From: Phallusia mammillata
Taxonomy: Eukaryota > Chordata > Ascidiacea > Phlebobranchia > Ascidiidae
DNA length: 64,000 bases
Direction: 5' to 3'
Assembly: GCA_003260075.1 (NCBI GenBank)
Contig: QLIY01000012.1
Location: 339,100 to 403,099 of the forward strand
Shown: in pieces, positions 47,631-61,129 of the stretch
How positions within the stretch are numbered: position 1 is the stretch's first letter
Layout of the letters: every line of letters begins with the position of its first letter
Made by a program: the position numbers and the translations under genes
Notes under the pieces: model-generated
Told to the model about the DNA's origin: nothing
Seen by the model: the letters and a program-made list of their open reading frames with translations, nothing else
Databases searched by the model: none

Positions 47631-47885
47631 TCATCCACCCAAGCCTGCACGAAGTTGTTTGAGTTGCTGTTTTCCACGGTTAATATGAAAGTTGATCACT
47701 TCCACATCTGTCTCGTGTTTGTACTTTTGAAATTCATCTTTTGCCCACTTCAAATAAAATTTTCTGTCCGTTGGTGTATCAATTCTGTAGATGCATTTTA
47801 AAATGTCCTTGTACAACTGCAAGACCTCTTTCCGTTTCATGAAGGCCTTTAAACTAGGAACTCCAGTTGGTAATTTACTCGCCAT
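47631..47885 (-). CDS. LYRM2: LYR motif-containing protein 2
   Basis: Single exon, 84 residues (human 88), basic with helical character. LPTGVPSLKAFMKRKEVLQLYKDIL aligns with the human N-terminal half, then DRKFYLKWAKDEFQKYK and GKQQLKQL. The LYR tripeptide is LYK here; a downstream Phe-type position and the family's basic residues are kept. LYRM2 is a mitochondrial matrix protein linked to complex I. An acceptor-like ATTCACAG lies about 15 bases before the ATG. Confidence 0.9.
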   Translation of the reverse strand: MASKLPTGVPSLKAFMKRKEVLQLYKDILKCIYRIDTPTDRKFYLKWAKDEFQKYKHETDVEVINFHINRGKQQLKQLRAGLGG

Positions 47886-48933
47886 TTAAACAACTACTTA
47901 CTGTGAATATTATTTACAGGTTAAATTGTAAACAAAAACATTCATTACAATTCTGTTTAGCTGTAAACGTCTGTTGTTGACAACTTCGAAATAAATTCAC
48001 ACGTCGCGTGCGAAAGTCGGTCAAGCGTGTCAATTTAATTCAACGGAAATATTTTCTTTATGTTGGAAAATGATACAAGCCGATTAAATAAAGACCAAAT
48101 TTATTATCCTTCCTACCGTTTTACGACTTTATCGTTTGCAATTTTTACTCGAAATAAGTTAAAGGGTGACTCACAAGAACCTAGTAGAATTTGGGTAAAG
48201 CCTAATCGCTCTCTTTTTTCTCTGATTATTATTTATAAATGACACACGGTTAACTTTGTAAACTGTTTCTGCAACCAAAGTGTCAAAAAGTACTGGGCTA
48301 TTTCCGCAATATACTGCTTTTTGACACCTCGGTTGCAGAAACAGTTTATCAGTCCACTAAAACTAGCATCCTACAAATGTCATCTATGAGGAAACCTTTT
48401 CATAAACTTCAATTATGGAAACACAAAAAGTTTTTTTGCTTGATTTATTTCAGTCGGGTCAATTGGCGATTCGACTAATATACAAACAAACTTAAACAAA
48501 ACAAAAGAACTGTCAAAAAGGTTGACATTGTTCATGGAGAAAACAAAGTTCCACCACTAACCATGTAGCCTATAAAACATTAAAACAGAAATTCCATGCA
48601 GTGTTTTTTCGAATGTTCAACTCCATGACATATGCTAAAATTAAACGGAACTGAAATGGTCACACGACATAATAAAACTTTCACAGGAGCACAAAACAAC
48701 ATTCATTACGCATTAAAGAAATAAAAAATAAACAAAGTGATGTCAAAATAGGAAAGCAACAATAAGATCATAAGCAAAGCATAAATAGGCTAGCCTATCC
48801 ATTTGCAGCAAAACACATCCAGCATGTTCTGCACATTTTTTTATGATAGGTAGAAATGATTACTATATCATGATGGATTTGTAACAAGGCATCGCTAAGA
48901 GAAAAGTTGAAGCTATGATAAACAAAAGTTCTA
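47886..48933. other. Intergenic DNA with one strong hairpin
   Basis: About 1 kb between LYRM2 and the 3' end of TRAF4. It contains the 90-nt inverted repeat at 48259-48348 and AT-rich sequence that probably includes the TRAF4 3' UTR (about 48500-48933). Confidence 0.5.
48259..48348. repeat. Near-perfect hairpin, 33-36-bp arms, 19-nt loop
   Basis: Left arm 48260-48292 and right arm 48312-48347 pair over AAACTGTTTCTGCAACC and GTGTCAAAAAG, with two mismatches and a small bulge. It could be a tiny foldback element or a precursor-like RNA hairpin; no expression evidence is available in sequence. Confidence 0.7.
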
Positions 48934-51900
48934 TTATGGTATGATGATACGCGATGTGTCGACGGTAGCTTTAATGAAAAGAGCATTTCCCTTTAAATAG
49001 TTGTTGTCCTTGAGTTCTTTGTGAGAAACAAACTTGGGATAGCCAAATCCAAGGGTTGAATCGTCGTCACAGTCTGGATTAGGTTGCTGAAAATTTTTCC
49101 ACGTCGGGTCAGGTGTGAAACGCACATTGATGTGGCTTCGTTTGGAAGAGAGCGGATCTCCTTGGTCAAGGATATTGAACGTGATATCGTGCGAAAACGG
49201 CCACTCAAGCAAGGAATCGTAATCACCAGGCAGAACTCGAATGTATAACGACAGGTGGGAGTTAATTCCGCTTCCATTACCATTAAGGAAGGCAGACAAC
49301 TGAAGCTTGTAACCGTATCGATGAGTGTAAAAAGGTGGACTTTTGATTTCGATCAACTGGTCGTTTTGTGCCGCTTGTAACTTTTTCGAGTAGTCGGCGA
49401 TTTTCCATAGCAATGTGCCCTTGTTGTTGACGCTCATTTCGCCGACTTGGCGCTGAAGCTCGGCAATCTGTAGTCGCTGTGATTTCACAAGCTCGAACAT
49501 ACTTCGAATGTGGGTGGTGTTTGCTTCCGCTAGATGGCGATCGAGGTGGTATCGAGGACACTAGAATACAGAATAAAAGTTAGAAAGCGAGAACTGCTAA
49601 CATGCTTGCTCATGTTAAAATAAAAAGCGAATACAAAAGGGCAGTAAGTTTTAATGTTTCTCACTTAAACACATACGGGGTTAACAAAAGCCATTTTATA
49701 CCGCTTTGTTGTGACAAAAGCGAGAAAGGATTTACTAAAGGCGTTTAAGTGCGTGAATCATTCTAATTTTCAAAGCCAACAATAGACCTCCGACTGCACA
49801 CGTCGTATAACTACAGGGTAAAAACTATCATCACTATTTATGCTTGGGTGCACTGACTTAGCCCATTTGTAAACCACGATTACTTCTCGAGTCGTTTTGA
49901 CCAATCTTGTGTATGGACGAACATTTTAATTGGCCAAGGTGCGTGTGTCGAAATTGTGTATTGAGGAAATGTGAGTTTATAGTTCAAAGCATCGCGACCC
50001 AAAGCCCAGGAATCATGTTTGCTGAAAATACGTCGGGTTTCCGCTTTTTGCCGCCTACTTAGTGATGCGTGTGTTGATACAACAACGTTTTCAAGATTGC
50101 GGTGCGACGTTTCCGTTCACTTGTTGGGGTAAATAATGGTCTTTCAACATTGTACAATTTGGCGTAGAAGCAAAGCGTCTAGTTGTTGACAGATGTAATT
50201 GTTAAACGTTGTTTTAGTGTTATCCTCAAAAGATAAAAAATCAAAGTTGATTTTGTGGGGTTGTCTGCTGTACGCCCAAACTGAAACATATTGCCCGCAA
50301 ATGCGTTTCAGACAAAAACCAGGTACCATTCAGTACCGGAAATATTTTGCAGGAAACAACTTTGGACTTGTGCTCCACGCAATGTATAAATGGACTAACA
50401 AAACGGCGAACAAAGTGGTTGTGGTGCGACTAAGCGGCGCTTCTGGTTTCTCCAAATCACAACTAGCCGTAGCAGGCATTTAACCTTATTGTTTTGCAAA
50501 CGCCGCAAAAATATATCAACTTCCAACCTCCAGATACACAAAACAATAGACATACACAAATGGAAAGTGCGTAAGTGCACATACCTTGTGTTTGCAGCCG
50601 GCTTCTTTGAATGGGCAAGTTGTTAGAGCGGACTTGCATTGCTCCTTTAAATGTAGCTCTAACTCCTCTCTGGGTATCTTCATAACGTCGCATCGGTTTG
50701 GACAGCCGATCGGGTAGCGAGGACAATTTCCAAGATGTGTCTGTTTCGATCAAAATAAATGTTTGTTGTTAAGTTTAGTGCACACATAACGTTATTGAAA
50801 GGAAACGTACAAATAGATGAAGCATAAATTGGCAATGTGTCAAAAAAATTAATTGTTCTATAAATATACCTAAACTGAACGCTTTACCAAGCTTAGATTC
50901 TGTTGCTGCCCTTAAATACCCGAGATAATAACTAAGGAATTATACCTGCAGTATGTCGTAATTAAAGTCTTTGGCACAGTAAGTGCACTTCGTTGCTCGC
51001 TTGGGGCAGTCGCCAGTCGTGTGACGTGTGAGGTATTTGCGAAGCATTTTTGCGCCACATTTGTTCTCGCAGTGTATGCTTTCCATTGGACATGAACCCT
51101 CGTGTTCTTCCATCTATAAACAAAAGACCAAGATTAGTCCTATACAACAAAGCATTTAAAACAATTTCATTATGGTTATCTTCGGTTTATTTAGTTAAAT
51201 ATGCGCCATACAAACATCCTTTGTTACAACTAAGCTCTTTTTCTGTGGTTAATTGATTTTAAAGGACGCCAATAACCAATCGCTTGCTACTCAATGACTT
51301 TGAGAAAATACACAAACCGACATCTTATTTGATTCCTACGAAGCGCAAACAAACAAAGAAAGCGCTGATGGATGTGAATGAACAAAAGGAATACCTGTTC
51401 TCCGTTGAAGTCTTTTGCGCAAAAATTGCAAGTCACTCGTCTTTTAAGGCATTCGAATTCCAAATGATCGGCGAGCTTCATCGTTCGCACACGAGCGCCA
51501 CATCGGTTCGGGCAGTCTCGCTCGCTGTGGCTGCACTTGTCTTGGTGAGCCTAAAATAAAGCAATTGTAAAGGAAACTTATAAAATTTAGGACCACCAAG
51601 AGCACCGGTTTGTCGAAGGTATAAAAAGATTTTAGGGTGGAGTGTAATCTTACCTTAAGATGGTGAAGTTTTCCGGTCCATTTACATCCGGACGGGTAGT
51701 TGTTGCAGTGTGTAGTCAACGACATAATGTCACTTTCTAAATCCGGATCAGGATAAATCTAAAACATCACAGGCGGATTAACCCTGGGCAATTCAACGTG
51801 TCAAAAGTGAACATAATCTTTTGGGCGACAAAGTATATTTGACAGGGGATAAGCTCGGAAATAAAAGTCCCCGGTGGTTATGGCATATACGCCGAACGCA

Positions 51901-54900
51901 GTAAGTCAATCCCTACGAGAATCGTCACGCAGCGTCTGTCAAATTCCTGACAGATTTCCGATTCGCACGGGCATTGTGTTGTCGACGCGCATGTCGTTAG
52001 CAGGAGACGAGCGTTTAATGAGCGACATCAGCAATACTTCACTTTCGTTTTGCTTAGAATTCCAAGCTGTTTTCCGGCCTTAAACCTTGAACTTAATGCC
52101 TACTGACAATCAGAATTCTACAACGAGGCCGGCTTTAATGCAATTCGGGTCGATTCTGTTTTAGAAGCGAGCCGCGGCATATGGCACCGCGATGAATTTA
52201 AACCTAAACAAAGGCGCGGGTCTTTGATATTTAATTCTGCACTGCTAATCGAAAATTAGATCCGGCAGATAAATTATTCTCTCGCCGAATGGTGAAGGTA
52301 AATATTTGTGAGAATGTGCGAGCGCGCCTGACACCTGCTGGCGTTTACTGGAGACATTCCTGGGACGCTTGCGCCCAAACTGGTCTTTAGCATCGCGTAA
52401 TTTTACATGTTAGTGAACTGCCACTTCAATTCATTACATATTAAGTCAACGTCAAAAGCAGTTATGTAATGTGACTTTAATAAACCGCTTTGTTGCGCAA
52501 AAGTTGTACCACCAGTTTATGCACTGCACATTTTCCAGAAAATACAGGGAAAAAATCTTGATGTTATCGTAAGATACGAGATTTAGATTCTAGAAGTCTT
52601 GCGCCATTTGGCAAAAAAACTTTTATTGCGCCACAATCGTTCAATATGACGTCCGGAGACGCACAACTGACGGCTAGGAGTCAGCAAGTCACCAGTGCGT
52701 GTAATCGCGACTGGCGGGTCTTGGTATGCGTCAAGACCAAAACCTTTCGAGATCCCACGCAGAGTTTACGCTCCAATCGCAAGGTATTGTCGTTGAGAAC
52801 AAATCACCGGCACTTGTGTATCACCCAACTTGACATTTTACACTAAAAGTCGTAGGTTTGGATTTTCTTCAAATTGTTTTTGAGGTAGGAGTGGGAGTGC
52901 TTTGGTTAGAATCCTATAAAAGGTGGGTAACCCATGGCATAAATTATTCGCGGGGGCGTCCTGGGTTTAAATTTGAAACTCGTAACAAAACTTAACATAT
53001 TTTTTTTTCTACAGTACATTCCAATAAAATTAACCGACCGAGCAACACACAACAAACGGTTTAAACAACTCTAAAGGCAAGATGATGGAGAACGTTAACC
53101 GCGTTATGCCGAAACGCTAACGAACTAACCTTCGCCTTTGGTACTTAGCAACCACACACAGATCTCGTCTGCCACGAAAACAGTTTATCATCGACTGAAA
53201 GGCGACTTAACGTCGGCAACTCGCTACAATTGGCAACACGAAAATTACTTTGCAAGGTCACGTCCCTACTAAGCTCCCATATTTGACACAGTTCAGTGAA
53301 CGAAAATGTTCTCAGATAAGAAGGTTCGTTTTCTAAATTTGGATAGGCGATCTAGGTTTTAAGCAGCGCGTTGTCGAGGCCTCTCCATGCATGCAAAAAC
53401 CGGTTTCCTCAGAATTGCACCATTCACCCTTATACCATAGCCACGTGCATGACTTCTAGCAGTGTGGGAGCCGCGGTGACAACCACACATTCCTGTTGTA
53501 ATGTCTGTCTTGGGGTTATGGGAAAACGGGCACGGTAAGCCAACACCGCAGAAGTCTGTGTTGACGGCGGATTTTAGAGCCTTACCCTTGTTTCATTTCA
53601 CCCAAACGGCACTTGTCAACACTACTGGGCGATGGTCAATCCGAAAATTAGCAGGTGCAAATTTGCATGGGCGGACGGCCAGGTTTTCAGATACCGCTGA
53701 CTGTGTTTGAAACGACAACATTCTTCGAGAACCATCATGCTTAGCAGTGATAACCTTATTACGTTTTTGACTTATCTTGTCGTAACTTGCAATTTAGCGT
53801 TCATTGTCGGAGAAAATAGATTAATGTCTTTCGTGTCATGAGCTTACATCAAAAAGCGCTTTTAATATGGAACTTTCGTGGACATCGAATAGGTTTGTTT
53901 GCTTATGCTTAAAAGTGTAAAGAAGAAAAACAAATCTTACCTTTGCATAATCCAGTGAAAGGTGGTCAACAGGGCAATTAAAAACTCCTTCCCTGAAAAG
54001 AAAACAATATTCGATTAATAATTACACAACCGACCGTCAATCAAATTTTAATCAGTCAAATAAAATATGACGTAATTTGAAAGAATTTTCACGTTCACTG
54101 CATATTGGTTTATTGGCGTCATGGGCTTGCCTGGGCATGTCTGAATTAAGCCAAGCGGTAACCCGCTGCGTTATGTAATTGTCAAAGGTTTTAGACCGCG
54201 ATTTAACCATGATAGTATAATAATTTGTCAAGGAAAACGTCAATATTGCAACGACACGAATAGCACAATACACAGTGTGAAGTTGGGCGTCCCAGACAAA
54301 CGTCGTACAAATGTACACACATCGCGTATTGTCAGCGCGGCGGTTACAATTACACGGAATGTGTCGACTCCCTACAAAACAAACATTCGTGTATCAATCA
54401 AGAGCAGGCGAGCTTTTCTCCTTTGTTACCACCAGCGCTAACGAACATTGTAGTGCACTTGACCTCCTTAATTAGTCAACGACTTGTGCAAGGAAGACGC
54501 ACATGATGACTCAGCCTGCTGGTGAATAAACCCTCGATGTCGATTGATTTAATCACTAATAAAGAGCACGAACGTCAGTGAAAACTTTCGAAGCTTGTTT
54601 TTTCGGTTCTTTTAGGTCAAAAAACATCTACGGGGAGATTTTCTAACAACTTTATCTCGGCCTCGCCAACCGAGCGCCGGAATGACGCATCTCGTGTTGT
54701 TGTCGCATCAGAAAACAAGCGCGAAAATCCGGTTCACGACCAGCGGCTGGGATTACACTGGCGCAGGTACGCGCTGAACAAAGCGAGCGAAGGATTTCGG
54801 TGATTGCTTTTCGCCGAACGACGTTTCATTAAAAGATTATAATTTTGCTAACACCACACTGCTCTAGTAGCTCATAAGCTGCCATAACGAACCGAAACCT

Positions 54901-57733
54901 TCCACTTTCTCAAGCTACGATACACCTGTACTAAAGTCCACAACGAACGCCAAAACTTTGCCATGTCAGAACAGACAACTAATTTTCACAATTTCACCAT
55001 AGGATTTCTAGAATTGTGCACGTTCTAATTATTGTTTCTTTTTTTGTAACGTTTATGATCTTGATGTTAACTATCAGCGTTACCCACTGGAAGCTGTAAT
55101 ATTTAAAGTCTAACCAACCGCAAACGTGTGTAATGTGCGCAAAGAGATCGTGTGAAGTGGTTAATCGTCTTCAGTTGCGATTTAATTCCGGGCTACAGCC
55201 AAGTAAATTTGGTTGGCTAATTCGGTGGTTTGTCCGGTTGTAATTCGGCACCCTTATATGGTGCGGTGCACTTCTGCCGTCGCTTTGTCTCCGATCTCAA
55301 GCCGGCTAAATTGCACGCTGTCGCATTCACAATAGTTTACGTAAGTCACCGATGATGTATGCAGATATAGCCCGAGAACAAAGGTATATTTAATCCAGAT
55401 GTGGAAATGTTTTGTATACACGACTTTCAAAAAACACGGCTTTCCATTTACATTTTTTCACACAGTACATATTTGAAATCTGATTCAAGTCAAAATATTT
55501 CGTGTTAAAGTTTATTTAATGTTAACCACCGCAGAAGCTGCAATGCCCTACGGCTGAATGATCTGCGGTGTCGGTCAGGGTATGTACCTCGTTATTAAAC
55601 CCGAGCCGGGCAACGAAAATACACAAAGCATTCCTACTGCCACTTAACGAAATCGGATAGGATGATTGGTTTTCTAAGGAAACCAATGAGGCCTTCTCAC
55701 TCGTTATCCAGTTCAGGTAAAACATAGGCAAACGCCCTACTTATGACTAGAAATAACGTCATTGCGACAACAGTGGCCTTTAAAATAATCTTTGCTATGA
55801 CGGAAGTATGACAGGGAGATTTGTTTGATTTTTCAAACTACTACGTGTTCGGTTGTAACACACCCCCGCAAGCTCACCAGGCAAACCTTTCGTCTGTTTA
55901 CCATAATTGTCGCTAGAAATAAGTTTCTCCCACTCATTTCGGACATTGTAAATTACACGAGGAGGCGATGTTTACAAACACACCAGCGATACATTGTCAC
56001 CGACTGGACGAGCAAAGCGCTAATGCTAGATTGAAACTACATCCTATAGTAAATAAGTTGATACACCTACGTAATCATACTTCACCCGTGCACTGGCGAT
56101 AAAATATCGTTAAAGAATTATTACTTTCGGATCAGTAACAGTTACAGCTATACCATCGCCTCAGGCCGTTATGTGGAATCGCGACGATCTCGATAGCTGA
56201 CGTATCGAGGCGCAATAAACACGCAGGATGACGGTTGAGTGACACACAAGGGGATCAAGTTGCTAATTTATCGAACCGCAATCAAACGGAGATAATACCC
56301 GCGGTGGCCGCTTATCGGTGAAATTATATAGCGGTGTGTGCCGCAGGATCGGTTTTCCTGCTTCTGCATTAATATTTATCGCGCGGCACATTTGCACGCC
56401 CTTCGTGTTAAATTGCAGGATGATTAATCCTCGGTTTTCATTTCGCGGCCTTAACGCAGCGCCTTATACAGACGAAAGCTGGGATGAAAGCACAACCTTC
56501 TTATACAATCTCCAAATTGCTGATTTGACAAAAACAAGATCAAGCTCACAGTCCCGATGTTCAGCTTGGGTTTCGGTTTTACGTCGGTGTGATATATCGT
56601 GACAAGTTAAGACGCCCAAAGATAAACCTGCAGGTGCGAAACACCCCTTACTTCGTTTTTTTCTCTTACAAAGTGCCCTTCGCACATCTTGTGACCTTTT
56701 GTTGACTGCGGTTGTAACCTTACAAATCGTTTGCGGCCGCCGTTTGAGTTTAATTTCTTGTTTGTCACGCCATTAGATAGTGGCAAAAAGCAAGAAAATC
56801 CTTCAGGTAGAAAGGGTGACCAAGTAGGCAACGAAAAATATGCCACGCTGTGCCTTTATTGTAAACAGGAAACGTCGCCCCCTTTAAGTAATCTTTGGCG
56901 AAAGTGAACGTTGACAACGGGAAATGTAGGTTACAAACGTTGTAGCAGGTCAATGGTTCGGTATTACTTACACGTTTCTTTGTACACTGGCTTAAAAGCA
57001 GCAGGCCTATTGGCGCTATCTTTTCATCAAAGCGCGAGTAATTTTACGGTCCAAGAACGTTTGTTTTAGCGCGCGTCCTTCAACATCACTAAACATCACA
57101 GCTAGAAGAGCACCCATTGCTCGCCGATCGACCTTAATCCAATCCACGTGCCTCGCGCGCGCTTTGTGCCTAATGCATCTGCACCACTTCCATCGGCGTA
57201 ACGCAAACATCGGATTTTACTCCGAAACGATTTAAACAAAGTTTGAACAGCAATAATCCGATCACGGCCTCCACCATGCATGCGTTCCACGAACATTCTG
57301 ATCTAAATTAATGTTTACTACCTTTCCACGTTGAAAACTTCGTCTACTTGAAGCTAACGAAATCATTCGTTTGAAGTTTAGCTAGGCGTTGCTGACCTTT
57401 ATAATGCGACCAAATTTGGCATTACTTCACACTTATAGTAGCAAAGGCCCGTCTTTGGGGAGGAATGCTTTTGGGAGCGCTTAGGTTTCCTATGGTGCGA
57501 AAGTTTGGCTGGTCGACAATTGACTGGTCGTCGCCAAGCTCAAAATATTCCCTGATAGATCTATAGCTCAAACAAACTTCGCGCCCCGACGGCGTTCATC
57601 AACTTCTATCATCGCGACATCGGAAGCCGGGAGACAATGGAGTTTTGACGTCACACTGGACGAGAAACAAAACCTTCGCTGAGATTACGTCGCCTCATCG
57701 GCAAGACAGGGTGATCACGTGACCGAGTATCCG

Positions 57734-57777
<44 letters not shown>

Positions 57778-60700
57778 CGAACGGGATGCCGATGAGACTG
57801 GCAGACGGTCGCCAGTCATTGTACACAACTTAGATACGCGTCACAATCCAAATCAAACCAAACATTTTTATTGTTAAAAATAAATCGCCTCTTTCATACC
57901 CCGATTTTACCCAGGCATGCTCATTGTGGTGCTTTACGTGCCGCTAAGTTTTCTCACGATCTTCCGCGCAGAGGCCTTGACAAACGCGTCGATATTTATG
58001 AGCGGCACATGTTTCAGATTGAGGCCAATTTTAGGCCGTTTAACCTTTTTAATCGGATTTTGACGGTCAAGTTGTCGCGTCACTCGCGTTGACAGAAACT
58101 GGCGGAGCTCAAAGGATTAACACAACGTAGGAAAACAAACCCTTCGGTCTTCAAAACTATTCAGAACCCAATCAGAGTGCGATTATGATTTTTACGGTTG
58201 TTACCCCTCAGTTGGGAGACAATTTGTCAAGCGCTACTCGCCATGCTACGGGCAAGCTTTCTTTGTAACTATATGTCGATACGATAACCCTGCGAAAGGT
58301 TATAGTGAAAAAAGTTTGTTTGCCCAATCTTCTGGTCTAACGGTTTGCAGCAACAGCCCCAAAAACGCGTAAATATCAAAACCAACTATGGAAGTAAAAT
58401 CCATCGGTATTTTCAATACCACAATCCACTGAACTTTAAACGCAAGTGCACCTGATGTTTCAGAGAAGCATTAGCCCGTGACAAGGGATACAGCAGCCTA
58501 CAATGACTTGTTCAAGGGGAACTATTTCGACACTTTGTATGTATTTGTGTTAGAACGAATACAGGTTAAGTTTCAAAGCATCATGGCGAGCCGTTTGGCA
58601 ACGAAGCGTTACTTAGTGCGGAAACATCAACACAGCAACACAAAATATCGTCCACAATGTTGCCATTCATATAGCATATGCATCTGTAGTCTATAAATAA
58701 ACCTATAACACATGTTTAAAAGCTGAAAAACCAAGTGTTGGTTCACTTGGGAGAGAACAAGATTTATGTTTACCGAAACTTATAATGTTTGCGATAAGCG
58801 AATGCGTGCCCACCAACTTGGAAACAGGTGTTTGAGAAAGGTTTAATAAAGACCACATATCAATGTATGATTCAGCGTTCAAATATCAACCCAGCGGTTG
58901 GGTTCGTTCCGCGTTCTTGCTGTTTAAGTCACTGCTCCAGCTAGAATCACCGTGCTTCCTTCGCTACGAAACCCATTGACCTTTGAACCTGCAGTAGGCC
59001 AGACTTAGCCAGTAGGCGACGCGACTTTTACGTCAGCGGTGTTTGGCAAATGCCAAGCGGCTCCAAAAGTCGTTGAAACGTCAAACAGCAAAGCTTGTAA
59101 GGACAACTTGTTCGGAAAAGTGTTGAGTTCGTTAATTAACAGCTCACCGCGATCAAATTGCTCTCCAAAACGAGTGCTCGTAAACGAAAAGCTGGTAGAC
59201 CTCTTATTAAGCGACGCCGCGATTCTCGTTGCGCGATCGTAGCACTTTGGCCATTACGTGTGAAACTATCTTTGTGTTGGTGTCCGTCGTCAAAACGACA
59301 ACGAAACATCAAGGCAAAAGGGCGGAATTCATTAACGCAAAAGGCGGTGATTAACACAATGCTCTCACACCCACTGTTCTTTGACAAAGGTCACAATCAC
59401 ACTTTACAACTTTTAAGTGAATAGAAACAGTGTCGCATTTACGTTGAGACATGAACCAACAGATGCTGTGGATAATACATGGAAATGTTTGCAATACACC
59501 TCACTATTAACATCAGCTTCGACTGTTGGAAACCCCACGTAAATGGTTGACAGATCTGAATTAATCACACGGGGCAGTGGATACTCGAAAGATGTAACGG
59601 TTTAAAAAATGGGGGCGAAAACGACTTCGTTGGAAGATTTGCTCATGAGTGTGACAGGAAGTTTTAAATAGGCTCTTGTCGCTGAACAGATTGCCCAACT
59701 TGCATGGGAAAGCGGGATCGTGTTAACACCCAATCCATATCGCAATCCACTTAATGTCAGAAATGTCGTAACAGGTATGGGCGGAACAGACAACGTTAAC
59801 ATCAGGAGGTAAGCTTCCCACGCCGCATACAAACGCTTGTGGTTCGTGTGAATCCAACACACACATCGTTGATTTGTTATGTAAGCTGATACTTGCCAGT
59901 CGCGAGGACCAACTTATCCCGTTTTCCCACAGCCTTGAGAGATTATTCAGATACGCGCCGTTGACTCATTGACATACACGTGTTTCAAAGTTTAATGTGA
60001 ACTTAAATACCCAAACATTCGATAAATGTACACCCCTGTTTTTTTTTGTGTAATCGCAAGGGCAATGACTAATTTTTAATTTTAAGATAAGCGTTAACAT
60101 CAGAGAGAACGCGTTTTATGTGGACCACTGACATTTTTTGCAAAATGTCTTTGGCTTTAACGCCGACGTGGAAGGCACATATCTGCATAACTTTCACCTT
60201 TCACGTCAGTCGAGGAATTTATCAACAAAACCAAAAAAGCAATGAAAGACTGCATTTTTTAGCGCACCGGGATAGTGCCGCTCAAAAGCGGACTAAGAAA
60301 GCAAAAGTGTTTGCATTTGTGAAAACAAGCTAAAGTTTCAACCCAGATACAAGTATCGAATGTGACGTTTTGAATTTCAACAAAGGCATTCCTGGTCGGC
60401 CGTTCGCCGAAGCCCTCCAGGCTGCAGACAACAATCACAACGCATCTGCGTTGGGAAAAGTGACCAATTTTTAATGTCGGATGAGTCGGAGACCCAATCG
60501 TGTTGGACACGGTTTGTTATTGTAGCCCAATGCGGCTGTCGACAAGTGCAGGTTTCAATGGACACGCGGATATGGTGCGTGTTGAGTGGAGTCAGGTCAA
60601 TACCGAAATGTGTAGCTTTAACCGCAAAACCACTCCGGGCGATTCGTTCAGGACGTTTGCTCACTTTGCGTTTTACGATCAAGTCCTCATGCACAGTGGG

Positions 60701-61129
60701 CGGCTGCATTCCTCGGGCACAACCGGTGCGTGGTACGCATAAATGGAAATGTAACCGCAAAAAAGTGAATCGTCACTTATCAACTCAGAGGCCCTCATTC
60801 ACAATGCACATTCCAATTGTTTGCCGGTTGTACATTAGGCAAAATACAAATCGCTTTGCATGTGCGCTATAAAGGTTTACAAAATCGAGTAGGCTACATG
60901 TTTCTTCTTTTTCAAAACTAAACTTAATGCAACACAGTCAACCACAGATCTAAAGATAGAACAATAAATATTATGATGTCACTTACCCGAGAAAGTTTTG
61001 CAGGCAAGTGTCGCAGTAGCGATGTCTGCAAGTCGTTATCTGCACTGGATCTCGCATAGGGAGATGACATAACGGACACTGATGTCGCTTGCGGACCTTA
61101 TCGACAAACTTTGTTTGATAACCAGGCAT
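48934..61129 (-). CDS. TRAF4: TNF receptor-associated factor 4
   Basis: Adaptor and RING E3 ligase at membranes and cell junctions. Seven minus-strand exons: 61129-60987, 53992-53941, 51758-51654, 51550-51395, 51113-50946, 50740-50585 and 49560-48934. Phases agree and give 468 residues (human 470). The protein starts MPGYQTKF like TRAF4. The RING reads CPLCHLPM, TTCRHRYCDTC and FNCPVDH; EGVFNCP and LDYAKIYPDP match human. Repeated TRAF-type zinc fingers follow (DCPNRCGA, CPMESIHCENKCGAKM, CPRYPIGCPNRCDV, CPFKEAGCKHKC), then a short coiled coil and the MATH domain (LLWKIADY, FYTHRYGYKLQLSAFLNGNG, LLEWPF, LGFGYPKFVSH). Intron 1 is about 7 kb and intron 2 about 2.2 kb, far longer than others here, which suggests regulatory content. 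Confidence 0.97.
53993..60986. other. TRAF4: TRAF4 intron 1, 7 kb
   Basis: No exon or gene recognised on either strand. The base composition is less AT-rich than the other introns, with many short GC-containing blocks. Interrupted by a 40-base C run at 57737-57776. Confidence 0.5.
57737..57776 (+). repeat. 40-base C run in TRAF4 intron 1
   Basis: Uninterrupted C run between GTATCCGTAA and GCGAACGGGA. I see no duplicated flank. Confidence 0.9.
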
